Assembly (NCBI GenBank): GCA_019694165.1
Contig: JAIBCL010000016.1
Coordinates: forward strand, 1-64,000
Length of the DNA: 64,000 bases
Direction: 5' to 3'
Origin: Verrucomicrobiaceae bacterium
GTDB lineage: Bacteria > Verrucomicrobiota > Verrucomicrobiia > Verrucomicrobiales > Verrucomicrobiaceae
Shown piece after piece: positions 34,719-43,593 of this stretch (positions are counted from its first letter, which is position 1; each line of letters starts with the position of its first letter). Below the pieces are notes generated by a model. It was given only the letters and a program-made list of their open reading frames with translations, had not been told where the DNA came from and searched no databases. The position numbers and the translations under genes were made by a program.

Positions 34719-36995
34719 TCAATAGCGTCCCCGCTTCTTGAACGGGGGCCTGTCGCCGAAGTCGCGTTCTGCGCGGGCACCGCCGCCTGCGCCGCCGAAA
34801 CGTTTCTTGAACGGCGGGCGGTCATCGCCGTAGCCGCCGCCGCGACGGGGCGGGCCGTCGAAACGGCGCGGCCCTCCGCCTCCGAAGGAACGGCGCGGGC
34901 GCTGCATGGATGACTCCTGGCTGTCGGCAAAGTCCATGCGCACGGCGCGGCCGCGGACCATGGCGCCCGGGACCGTGGACATCACGGTCTGGACGTGGTC
35001 TTCGGGTACTTCGAGGTAGCTGCACTTTTCGAACACATCGATGGTGCCGATGGTGCCGGGCGGAATCTTGGCGGTGTTATAGACGAGGCCGGCGATGTCA
35101 CCAGGGCGCGTGTTGTCCATGCTGCCGAGATTGATGAAGAGGCGCACCATGCCGGAGCGCGGACCCTTTTGGACAAAAGAACGCGAGCGGCGCGGCGCTT
35201 CATCGAAGTCATCGCGCTCCCGCTCCTCGTACGCGCGGCGGGGCGCATCGAAGGACTTCTTCGCCGGTGCTGGCCGCGCGGGCGCTGTGCCTTCCCCGGT
35301 GTGTGCGGCAGCCCGGTCTGGTGCTTCACCCGTCACGGCCACATCCGTTGTATCCGCCGCCTCCATAAGAGGCATCGCAGCGGGCTGTTCGAGCGGTTGG
35401 GCGGCGGGTGTTGATTCTTCAGCAGCCGGTTGCGTTTCACCAGACTGCTCGGCGGGCGCGGATTCCGCAGCCGTCACCATTGCCGCCGGCTCCTCCGTGG
35501 CTGCGGAGGCTGTCTCCGCCGCAGGAGGCACGGCTGCCGGCGCGGGCAAGGGAGCCTGCTCCGGACGCTGGAACTTCGGCTTCGTTTGGCGCTCGAACTG
35601 TGCGGGCTCGCGCGGCGTGAATTCGCGGGGGACGAACTCCCGCTCGCGCCGGTCCCCTTTCTTCTGCTTGGCCGGGCGGTCTTCCATGATCTGTTCACCT
35701 TCGCGGCCGGATTCCTTCATCCACAGATCGAGGATGGCGCTGCAGATGTCCGTGGGCGTGAAGCCGAGATCAAGCAGGCGCTGGATGGTGGCCTCGTGCG
35801 AGGCGTAGCCGCCGCTCTCCATCGTCGTCTTGAGCTTCTCAAAGCTCTGGTCCACTCGGTTGGCCTCCACTTCCTCCTGCGAGGGCACCTTGTGGCGCGT
35901 GATGCGGATGTTAATGTAGCGCTGGATGCGCTGGAGCAGATAAATCTCACGCCCGCCTACGAAGCTCACCGCCATGCCCGCGCGGCCGGCGCGGCCGGTG
36001 CGGCCGATGCGGTGCACATAGTCCTCCTCGTCATACGGCAGCTCGAAATTCACGATGAGATCGACGTCGTTCACATCCAGGCCGCGCGCAGCCACGTCAG
36101 TGGCGACGAGGACTTCGACCGTGCCGTTGCGGAAGTTCCGCATCACGCGCTCGCGCATCATCTGGTTCAGGTCGCCATGCAGCCGGTCGGCCGCGAAGCC
36201 CCGCGCGACGAGCGCATCCGTCGTGTCATCCACCGCGCGCTTCGTGTTGGCAAACACGATCGTGAGCCGGGGCGATTCCATGTCAAGCAAGCGGCAGAGC
36301 ACCTCCACCTTCGAGCGGCCGTGCACTTCGTAGTAGCGCTGCTCCACGGTGGGCACCGTCAGCGCGCGGTGCTCGATCGTTATGGTGGCGGGATCTTTGG
36401 TGAAACGGCGGATCAAATCGCGGATGCGTGGGTCGAAGGTGGCCGAGAAAAAGATGGTCTGCCTTTCCGCCGGCACCGCCTCCATGATCTGGTCGATCTC
36501 GTCGCGGAAGCCCATGTCGAGCATCTCATCGGCCTCGTCAAAGACCAGGGTCTTGAGCTTCTCCACGCGCACCAGCCCGCGCTCCATCATATCGACGACG
36601 CGCCCCGGCGTGCCCACCACGATCTGGGCGCCGCCTTGCAGGGCGCGAATCTGGCGGTCATACGAAGCGCCGCCATACACCGGCGTGGCGCGCACGCCCT
36701 TGCATTCAGTGATCTTGTGGATCTCCGAGCACACCTGCATGGCCAGCTCGCGCGTGGGGCAGAGGATGAGGGCCTGGATAGCGCGCAGCGACGGGTCGAT
36801 GCGCTGTACGACGGGGATGCCGAAGGCCATTGTTTTGCCCGAGCCGGTCTGCGACTGGCCCACGATGTCGCGCCCGGAGAGCGCGACGGGGATGGCCTGC
36901 GCCTGGATGGGCGAGGGCTGTTCGAATCCAATGTCGGCGATGGCTTTGACCAGAGCGGGATCGATGCCCAGCTCGGCGAATGTGTGTTTGTCCAT
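34719..36995 (-). CDS. deaD: DEAD-box RNA helicase with DbpA-type RNA-binding domain and Arg/Gly tail
   Basis: 758 residues from ATG 36995 (MDKHTFAELGIDPALVKAIA). Helicase motifs: GFEQPSPIQAQAIP (Q motif), VGQSQTGSGKTMAFGIPV, VGTPGRVVDM, LVFDEADEMLDMGF, FFSATFDP, VLVATDVAARGLDVNDVDLI and YVHRIGRTGRAGRAG. A long Ala/Glu/Pro-rich linker (about 455-600) leads to a DbpA/CsdA-like RNA-binding domain (MVRLFINLGSMDNTRPGDIA, EVPEDHVQTVMSTVPG), then an RGG-type tail of Arg, Gly, Phe. The architecture matches CsdA/DeaD, the cold-shock and 50S assembly helicase. The acidic linker is longer than in the E. coli protein. Confidence 0.93.
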   Translation of the reverse strand: MDKHTFAELGIDPALVKAIADIGFEQPSPIQAQAIPVALSGRDIVGQSQTGSGKTMAFGIPVVQRIDPSLRAIQALILCPTRELAMQVCSEIHKITECKGVRATPVYGGASYDRQIRALQGGAQIVVGTPGRVVDMMERGLVRVEKLKTLVFDEADEMLDMGFRDEIDQIMEAVPAERQTIFFSATFDPRIRDLIRRFTKDPATITIEHRALTVPTVEQRYYEVHGRSKVEVLCRLLDMESPRLTIVFANTKRAVDDTTDALVARGFAADRLHGDLNQMMRERVMRNFRNGTVEVLVATDVAARGLDVNDVDLIVNFELPYDEEDYVHRIGRTGRAGRAGMAVSFVGGREIYLLQRIQRYINIRITRHKVPSQEEVEANRVDQSFEKLKTTMESGGYASHEATIQRLLDLGFTPTDICSAILDLWMKESGREGEQIMEDRPAKQKKGDRREREFVPREFTPREPAQFERQTKPKFQRPEQAPLPAPAAVPPAAETASAATEEPAAMVTAAESAPAEQSGETQPAAEESTPAAQPLEQPAAMPLMEAADTTDVAVTGEAPDRAAAHTGEGTAPARPAPAKKSFDAPRRAYEERERDDFDEAPRRSRSFVQKGPRSGMVRLFINLGSMDNTRPGDIAGLVYNTAKIPPGTIGTIDVFEKCSYLEVPEDHVQTVMSTVPGAMVRGRAVRMDFADSQESSMQRPRRSFGGGGPRRFDGPPRRGGGYGDDRPPFKKRFGGAGGGARAERDFGDRPPFKKRGRY

Positions 36996-37196
36996 GATGT
37001 TGTACGACCCGGCGGGTTTATGCTTCCATGAGCGGGCTACCCGTCGCCGTAAAGCGTCCCGCAGCGCGGGACGGAATGCCGCCAGACTCGCAGGCGGCTT
37101 ACAAGATCGAACATCGGCCCCAAAGGGGAAGCGGCTGAAAAAGCCGGCGCGCATCCTGCCACACATCGTCAGGATGACAAGCTCGATCTCCGGTCC

Positions 37197-38369
37197 CTAG
37201 TCGCACAACCGCACCGTCCGCTTCTTGTCGAGCTTCAACACTTCACCGGTTTTCCATGCCGGCTCGGCTTTGGGATCGGTGAGCTTTTCGCCGTTGAGCT
37301 GAATGCTGCCTTGCTGGATGAGGCGACGCGCGTCGCCACCGCTAATCGGTGATTCGAGCGTGGTGAAGGCGTGGAGCACCACGCCGAGCACATCTTTGCG
37401 CTCGGGAATCGTGACCTCTGGCAGATCGGCGTGGGCGAGGTCGCGCTTGCTGAAGCGCATGTCCCAGTCCTCGCGGCATTCTTTCGCGGCGGCCTCGCCG
37501 TGATAGACGGCCACGCACTTGGCGGCGAGTTGCTTTTTGGCCTCCATCGGATGCATCGTCGAGTCCATCGTCTCGCCGAGGACGAGCAGGTAATACTTCG
37601 CCATCATCTCATCGGCGATGCTCATGAGCTTGCCGAACATCTCCTTCGGCGCGTCCGTCAGGCCGACGTAGTTGCCCAGCGACTTCGACATCTTCTTCAC
37701 ACCGTCGAGGCCTTCGAGCAGCGGCAAGGTCATGCACACCTGCGGCTCCATGCCTTCCTCTTTTTGCAGATCACGACCGACGAGGATGTTGAAAAGCTGA
37801 TCGCTGCCTCCGATCTCGACATCGGCGCGCACGACGACGGAATCCCAGCCCTGCATGATCGGATACTGGATCTCGTGCAGGCGAATCTCGTGACCCTGGC
37901 CGAAGCGATTCTTGAAATCCTCGCGCTGCATCATCTGGTTCAGCGTCACTCGCGCATTCAGGCGGATCACGTCGAGGAAGTTCATCTCCTTGAACCACGA
38001 GCCGTTGAAGACCACTTCCGTCTTCGCTTTGTCGAGCACGAGGAAAGCCTGCTCAGTGTAGGTGTCGGCATTTGCCATCACCTGCTCGTAAGTCAGCGCC
38101 GGGCGCGTGGACGAGCGACCGCTCGGATCACCGATCATCGCGGTGAAATCGCCGATGATAAGCACGATGTGATGTCCCAGATCCTGGAACTGCTTCAGCT
38201 TCCGCAACCCGACCGCATGACCGAGATGAATGTCCGGCGAAGTCGGATCGACACCGAGCTTGATGCGGAGCGGTTTGCCGCGCGCGAGCTTGTCGGCGAG
38301 TTCCTTTTCGCTGTGGATCGTGACAGTGCCGCGCTTGAGGATTTCGAGCTGTTCAGGGACGGAAAGCAT
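37197..38369 (-). CDS. tyrS: Tyrosyl-tRNA synthetase
   Basis: 390 residues from ATG 38369 (MLSVPEQLEILKRGTVTIHS). Class I synthetase: IKLGVDPTSPDIHLGHAVGL (HIGH-type motif), then GDFTAMIGDPSGRS, GGSDQLFNILVGRDLQ, MTLPLLEGLDGVKKMSKSLG (KMSKS). The C-terminal S4 RNA-binding domain is SGGDARRLIQQGSIQLNGEK. The HLGH and KMSKS arrangement and the length fit the TyrZ-like subgroup of about 390-400 residues. The upstream in-frame extension to 38621 lacks homology. Confidence 0.95.
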   Translation of the reverse strand: MLSVPEQLEILKRGTVTIHSEKELADKLARGKPLRIKLGVDPTSPDIHLGHAVGLRKLKQFQDLGHHIVLIIGDFTAMIGDPSGRSSTRPALTYEQVMANADTYTEQAFLVLDKAKTEVVFNGSWFKEMNFLDVIRLNARVTLNQMMQREDFKNRFGQGHEIRLHEIQYPIMQGWDSVVVRADVEIGGSDQLFNILVGRDLQKEEGMEPQVCMTLPLLEGLDGVKKMSKSLGNYVGLTDAPKEMFGKLMSIADEMMAKYYLLVLGETMDSTMHPMEAKKQLAAKCVAVYHGEAAAKECREDWDMRFSKRDLAHADLPEVTIPERKDVLGVVLHAFTTLESPISGGDARRLIQQGSIQLNGEKLTDPKAEPAWKTGEVLKLDKKRTVRLCD

Positions 38370-38644
38370 GGAGCGCGGAGCATGGCGCAGGGCATGGATA
38401 GAGGCAAGCGTGCGAGATGCGGTGGGATCGAAACCCAAAGAAACAAATTGTGTGTCACCCGCCACATCCGTCCGAAGCGATGGACGGTGCCCGCTGTGTT
38501 GAACTAGAAGGCACACGGCTTGAGTGAAGTCGGCTGCGGCGGCCGTACCCTCGCGCCGAAATCGTCGAGTGCGCCATCGGGTCTTCCTTCGCCCTGCAAA
38601 ACTCGCCTGCCCGCATGACACGGCGTTGTGCTATCATCGCGCCG

Positions 38645-41263
38645 ATGAGCGCACGCACGATTTTCATCAGCGCGGCCAGCGATGACCTTGAACGGCTTCG
38701 CAATGCCCTCCACGGCGCCTTCTCCCGCGCACATTTCCGTGTCTTCACACAAGGGCAGAGCCTCGGCGTCGCCACCGGCACGCTGCGCGAATTCCTCACG
38801 GAGCACATCAGCAAGAGCGACTACATCTTTCACCTCGCAGGCGAAGCTTACGGCTCTGATGCGGACGAACCATTCCCTGGAGTGCCGGGTTTCCAGTGCT
38901 CCTGGACACAATTCGAATACTACCATGCGCACGAAAGCGGCAAGAAGGTATTCGCCTTCGTCTGCGAGGGCGGGCTCGTGCCGGCCGGCTTTGTGGAAAA
39001 CGGCGCGGATGCCGGAGACATCGAGCGCAGAAGGCGTCTCCAACACGAGCATCGCTTGCGCGTGGAGACCGGGGCGTTCAACGGCACGCCGCTGGAGGGC
39101 AAGGCGAGGCGAGCGCTCAACCAGAAGATAGGCTCCATGGAGGAGTTCATCGGGGCGGTCGCCGCCGCTGTCGCCGAGATGAAGGAGGCGACCGAGGCCG
39201 GAGAGGAAATCGCCGTGAGGCCGGAGATGCACACGGTTCCACCGCCGAAGCTCGGATTCGTCGGACGGGGGCAAGACATTGAGAAACTCCGAACGCTTGA
39301 TCCCTCCGCGGGCGCGGTGCTCACCGGGCTGCGGGGCATGGGCGGCATTGGCAAGACCGAGCTGGCCCTGGTCCTCGCTCGCGAATGGACACCGCACTTT
39401 CCGGACGCGCAGGTTTTCCTTGAGGGTTGTGGGACCCAGGCGCATCCGCCATCCGCCGCAGATTTGCTTGCCCAGGTTATCCGCGTCTTCCGCCCGAAGG
39501 CGGAGCTGCCCGCCGAACTTGCGCGACTGAGGGGCATCTATCACGAGGTTCTCGACGGAAGGAAGGTGCTCCTGCTCCTCGACAACGCCCTCAACACCGC
39601 GCAGGCAGCACCGCTCATCCCGCCTGCGGGCTGCGGCCTCATCGTCACCTCACGGCAAACCATCCTGCTCGGCACAGTGAAGCCGCACAGTGTGGGCATG
39701 CTCCCCGATTCCGAGGCCGCCACGCTTCTCCGAGAGTACCACTCCGCGCTTACCGATGCAGAGACTGCCGCACTGGTCAGGCGTTGCGCGGGAATGCCGC
39801 TTGCCCTGCGGCTCGCCGGTTCGCATCTCGCGATGGATGCGGCGGAGCGCGGCGGCACCCCGAATGTCACCTCTTACCTAAGCGCTCTCGATCGGAACCG
39901 GCAGAAGGCGTTCGATTCGGTGGCGGCGGAACTGGGCGAAGAATCGGTATCCGCAACCCTGCGCCTGAGCGAGGAGCGGCTCGCGGACGCCGACCGCGAT
40001 GCTTGGCGCAGGCTCGGAGTGTTCGCGGCGAGTTTTGATGCGCGCGCGGCGGAAGCCGTCGCCGGTGCGGACGAGATGATGCTCGGGCGCTTCGTGAGCC
40101 GCAGCATGCTCGACCGCGAAGGTGTCGAGCGATACAAGCTGCACGACCTTGCCGCCGACTACGCCCGCGCCCGTCTGGCTGAACACGCAGGCGATGCACT
40201 CACCGCCCTGCATCTGGCCCACGCCCGGCATTGCGTGCGAATTGCCACCGAGGCCGAGGCGGCATACAACGAAGGCGGGGAAGCGCTTCTCCGCGGCCTG
40301 GCGCTCTTCGACCGGGAGCGCGCCCACATGGAGAACGCCTTCGCATGGCTGCGGACCAGGCATGATGACGAGCCGGCGCGCATGCTCATCGCGCTGGCGG
40401 GCGTGATGCCTTGGGCATCCGTCATGCGTTTCCATCCGCAAATCCGGGTTGTCTGGCAGGAGGCGCGGCTGAACGCGGCCAGGGCGCTCTCCGATCCCGG
40501 CGAGGAATGCGGTGCGCTCAGTGATCTCGGCATCGCATGGCGCCATCTGGGAGAAGCTGAGAAGGCGGCGGAATGCCACGAGGCGCAACTGGCCCTCGCC
40601 AGATCCATCGGCGACCCGTATTGGGTGTGCAATGCATTGAACAATCTGGGCAACTGCCACCACGACCTTGGCGACATGGCGAAAGCCAACGCCTGCTACA
40701 GTGAGGCATACCCGATCGCGCTGGAGCTGCCACCGAAGCACCGCCGGTGGGTCGCCTATTGCCTGAACCATCTCAGGCACACCGTCAGCATCTCCAAAGC
40801 CATCGATCACCACGCCCAGGCACTTGCCATCGTCCGCGAGATTCGTGACCTGCGAGGAGAGGCAAACACGCTGGGCAACCTGAGCATGGCGCACCGTGAA
40901 CTGGGCAATGTTGACCGTGCGATCGAGTATGCACAGGAACAGCAGGCCGTTGCCGCGGCGATCGGGGATTTGCGGGCCGAATGCAACGCGCTCGGCAATC
41001 TGAGCCGTGTCCTGATTGATTCCGGCAGGGCAGCGGAGGCCCTCGACCATCTCTCACGCATGATAGACCTCTCCCGCGAGGCCGGGTACCAGCGGGGTGA
41101 AGCCCACGCGCTCTTCCACTCCGCCATCGCTCTCGATTCCCTTGGCCGGCGTGCCGAGGCTCGCGCCAGCGCGGAGAAGGCGCTTGCCATTTACAATGCC
41201 GTCAAGGATCCCCGGGCGGTGGCCGCGCGTAAAAAGCTCGCGGAGTGGCAGCGCGAGTGTTGA
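38645..41263 (+). CDS. STAND NTPase: DUF4062-like N terminus, NB-ARC, TPR repeats
   Basis: 872 residues from ATG 38645 (MSARTIFISAASDDLERLRN). Residues 1-115 fit a DUF4062-like (TIR-related fold) module: TIFISAASDDLERLR, ISKSDYIFHLAGEAYGSDAD, WTQFEYYHAHESGKKVFAFV. Residues 205-500 are an NB-ARC/STAND ATPase: FVGRGQDIEKL, Walker A GLRGMGGIGKTELALVLA near 235, Walker B GRKVLLLLDNALNTAQA, LIVTSRQ, and CAGMPLALRLAG (GxP). A winged-helix region follows, then from about 620 to the end TPRs (ALSDLGIAWRHLGEAEKAAE, NALNNLGNCHHDLGDMAKAN, NTLGNLSMAHRELGNVDRAI). The shape is that of NLR-like sensors: effector, switch, sensor repeats. Some such proteins act in phage defence; others are regulators. No toxic effector motif is obvious. 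Confidence 0.88.
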   Translation: MSARTIFISAASDDLERLRNALHGAFSRAHFRVFTQGQSLGVATGTLREFLTEHISKSDYIFHLAGEAYGSDADEPFPGVPGFQCSWTQFEYYHAHESGKKVFAFVCEGGLVPAGFVENGADAGDIERRRRLQHEHRLRVETGAFNGTPLEGKARRALNQKIGSMEEFIGAVAAAVAEMKEATEAGEEIAVRPEMHTVPPPKLGFVGRGQDIEKLRTLDPSAGAVLTGLRGMGGIGKTELALVLAREWTPHFPDAQVFLEGCGTQAHPPSAADLLAQVIRVFRPKAELPAELARLRGIYHEVLDGRKVLLLLDNALNTAQAAPLIPPAGCGLIVTSRQTILLGTVKPHSVGMLPDSEAATLLREYHSALTDAETAALVRRCAGMPLALRLAGSHLAMDAAERGGTPNVTSYLSALDRNRQKAFDSVAAELGEESVSATLRLSEERLADADRDAWRRLGVFAASFDARAAEAVAGADEMMLGRFVSRSMLDREGVERYKLHDLAADYARARLAEHAGDALTALHLAHARHCVRIATEAEAAYNEGGEALLRGLALFDRERAHMENAFAWLRTRHDDEPARMLIALAGVMPWASVMRFHPQIRVVWQEARLNAARALSDPGEECGALSDLGIAWRHLGEAEKAAECHEAQLALARSIGDPYWVCNALNNLGNCHHDLGDMAKANACYSEAYPIALELPPKHRRWVAYCLNHLRHTVSISKAIDHHAQALAIVREIRDLRGEANTLGNLSMAHRELGNVDRAIEYAQEQQAVAAAIGDLRAECNALGNLSRVLIDSGRAAEALDHLSRMIDLSREAGYQRGEAHALFHSAIALDSLGRRAEARASAEKALAIYNAVKDPRAVAARKKLAEWQREC

Positions 41264-41440
41264 TGCCTTTCGTCCGGCGTGCGATGCCTGCGCGCTTTTC
41301 ACTGTGATCGGGAGTGCCGCGTAGTCCTTGTCCGCCAGTCACGCTGGTGTTCGCCGGCGAAGTCCCCGCGCACAGGCATTGCGCGCTTGATGGCGACATG
41401 TGGCGCGGTAGCGTCCGGCGCGCGCGCCCGGAACCACCCG

Positions 41441-43327
41441 ATGCAAGGATTGCACCGTCTCAAAACTCGTCTGCTCATCGGCGGTATTGCCGGATTGGCG
41501 AGCGTCGCGGTGTTTCTGGCCGGCTGGCTCGATTCTCTTGAGAACATCGCGGTCGATGCGTGCCTGCGTCTGCGACCCGCGCGTGCCATCGCGGATGAAG
41601 TCAGGCTCGTCGGCATCGGGGATCGCGACGTGGGCTCGCAGCTCGGCCGCTGGCCGTTTGCCCGCGCGGTCCATGCTGATGTGCTCGACATCCTCGCGGC
41701 GCTGAGTGTGCGGCACACGACTTTCGACGTGATCTTCGCCGAGCCGTCTTCGGATGCGGACCAGGACGGGAGGCTGAAGGCCGCCATCACGAAGCACAAA
41801 GCCACCACCTTGGCCTACTACTTCGAGGAAGCCGGTCACGAGCGCGGTGGCGATGCCGGCAGACACTTCCTCGAGGGGAACCGCTACGGCCTCGATCTGG
41901 CCCGCCAGCACTTGATCTCGGGACGAAATCCGCAGCCGCCCTTTGCACAGCTCGACACCTCCTTTGGTGCGGTGAATGCCGTGCCGGATGCGGACGGCAT
42001 CATCCGCCGCGTGCCGCTGTTCTTTGAGCACGGCGGAAGACTGTACCCGAGCCTGGCGATGCAGACGATCATCGCCGTCCTCGGGCTGCGCGCGGATCAA
42101 ATCAGCGTCGTGCCAGGAAAAGAAGTCACGCTCGTGGACACGCCGCGCGGCACGCTGCACATCCCCATCGACAGTGACGGCCAGTATCGCGTGAACTACG
42201 CCGGCGATCTCGGCGTCTTCGTGCCGGCCTTTCAGTACCTCGATCTCTACGGGGCCGTGCAGTCGCCGGAGATGGGCAAAAAGGTCGCCGCCGCATTGAA
42301 GGACTCCATCGCCATGATCGGCATCGTCAGCACGGGAAACTCGGACATGGTGAACACGTCCGTCGGGCGCGTCCCCGGCGTGGCGGTGCAGGCCACGGTG
42401 GTGAGCAACATTCTCACCGGCAGCCATCTGCGTTTCCTGCCTTGGTATGCGCAGGGGTTGCTCGTCATCGTGTTCGGCATGTTGCTAGCACTGATCATGC
42501 TCCCCGCGCGGCCCTGGGCGGGCATCGGCATCTTTGTGCTGGTCGTTGCAGCGTGGTCGTGGGCTGTTCTCGTCGCCGCCGGCCACGACTGGATGCTGCC
42601 GGCCACGCCCGTGCTGGCCGCCGCGGGCGCCACGATGCTCCTGCTCACCGGCCTCGATGCCACTGTGCTGAAGCGGGACCGCTCACGCATCGTCGCCGTG
42701 CTGGGCAGGTACTTCGCGCGGCCTCTGCTCGCGCGCCTCATCGAGCACGGAGACGCCGCATTGGCGAAAAGCGAGCGGCGCGAACTGACCATCTTCTTCT
42801 CCGACATCCGCGGATTCACTTCCTGGACCGAGCGCGCCGAGCCGGACGAGGTGACGAAGCGGCTGAACGAGTACTTCTCCGCGATGATGCCGCTCGTCGA
42901 AAAGCACGGCGGCACGCTCGACAAGATCATCGGCGACTGCATCATGGTCTTCTTCGGCGCCCCGGTGGCGATGGATGATCACGCCCTGCGCGCCGTGCGC
43001 ATGGCCTGCGAGATGCAGCGGGAGATGGCGCGGCTGAACACGAAATGGGAGCGCGAAGGCCGCGCGCCGCTGCACATCGGCATCGGCATCCACACCGGCT
43101 ACGTCACCGTGGGCAATTTCGGCTCCGAAGCATTCCTCGACTACACCGTCATCGGCCGCGGTGTGAATCTCGCCGCGCGCATCGAGGCCAGTGCCGAAGG
43201 CGGGAAGATTCTTGTGTCTGAACGCACGAATGCGCTCGTCCGCGATCACATCCAGACGCAGTCCCATCCCGATCTCATGCTAAAAGGCATCCCCGAGCCG
43301 CAGGGGGTGTTTGAGGTGGTGGGATGA
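41441..43327 (+). CDS. CHASE2 sensor adenylate/guanylate cyclase, class III
   Basis: 628 residues from ATG 41441. One N-terminal TM (LLIGGIAGLASVAVFLAGWL), an extracytoplasmic CHASE2 domain (about 30-320; VGIGDRDVGSQLGRWPFARA, TTFDVIFAEPSSDADQDGRL, SGAVNAVPDADGIIRRVPLF-like residues), three closely spaced TM helices (about 325-400), then a class III cyclase domain. Catalytic features: ELTIFFSDIRGFTSWTE (first metal Asp), TLDKIIGDCIMVFFGAP (Lys and second metal Asp), YTVIGRGVNLAARIEA (Asn and Arg kept). Makes cAMP or cGMP in response to an unknown external cue. The usual GDxVN reads GRGVN here. It follows the STAND gene by 177 bp, same strand. Confidence 0.93.
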   Translation: MQGLHRLKTRLLIGGIAGLASVAVFLAGWLDSLENIAVDACLRLRPARAIADEVRLVGIGDRDVGSQLGRWPFARAVHADVLDILAALSVRHTTFDVIFAEPSSDADQDGRLKAAITKHKATTLAYYFEEAGHERGGDAGRHFLEGNRYGLDLARQHLISGRNPQPPFAQLDTSFGAVNAVPDADGIIRRVPLFFEHGGRLYPSLAMQTIIAVLGLRADQISVVPGKEVTLVDTPRGTLHIPIDSDGQYRVNYAGDLGVFVPAFQYLDLYGAVQSPEMGKKVAAALKDSIAMIGIVSTGNSDMVNTSVGRVPGVAVQATVVSNILTGSHLRFLPWYAQGLLVIVFGMLLALIMLPARPWAGIGIFVLVVAAWSWAVLVAAGHDWMLPATPVLAAAGATMLLLTGLDATVLKRDRSRIVAVLGRYFARPLLARLIEHGDAALAKSERRELTIFFSDIRGFTSWTERAEPDEVTKRLNEYFSAMMPLVEKHGGTLDKIIGDCIMVFFGAPVAMDDHALRAVRMACEMQREMARLNTKWEREGRAPLHIGIGIHTGYVTVGNFGSEAFLDYTVIGRGVNLAARIEASAEGGKILVSERTNALVRDHIQTQSHPDLMLKGIPEPQGVFEVVG

Positions 43328-43593
43328 CAGGTGAGGGAACAATGAAAGCGGTGCGGCCGTGCTCGAGGAAGCCGACGTGTGAAGCGCCCGCTGCTATCTG
43401 CACGCGTGCTGCGGACCAGGAGCAGGGCGTGGATCAAGCCCGCCGTCGATTCCTTCGCGATGGAGGCCGCACCGAAGAAGCAGTGAGAGGGAATTTGTGC
43501 GGCTTGGAGCTGCGTTGGCGGTTGATCGGTGACGCCTGGGGATGCCCGCTGGTAGAATAATGAAGGGTAAAATACTGGGGAACCAATATGCGC

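Noticed and set aside
35430..37031. A 533-codon plus-strand open frame opposite the DEAD-box helicase
   Set aside because: Antisense of clear helicase motifs. The same reasoning applies to 53105-54595 (opposite the TAT protein) and 20306-21637 (opposite recQ).
38615..38644. Earlier ATG start for the STAND gene
   Set aside because: The ten residues MTRRCAIIAP are not part of the domain, and the ATG at 38645 gives the usual short N terminus before the first beta strand.
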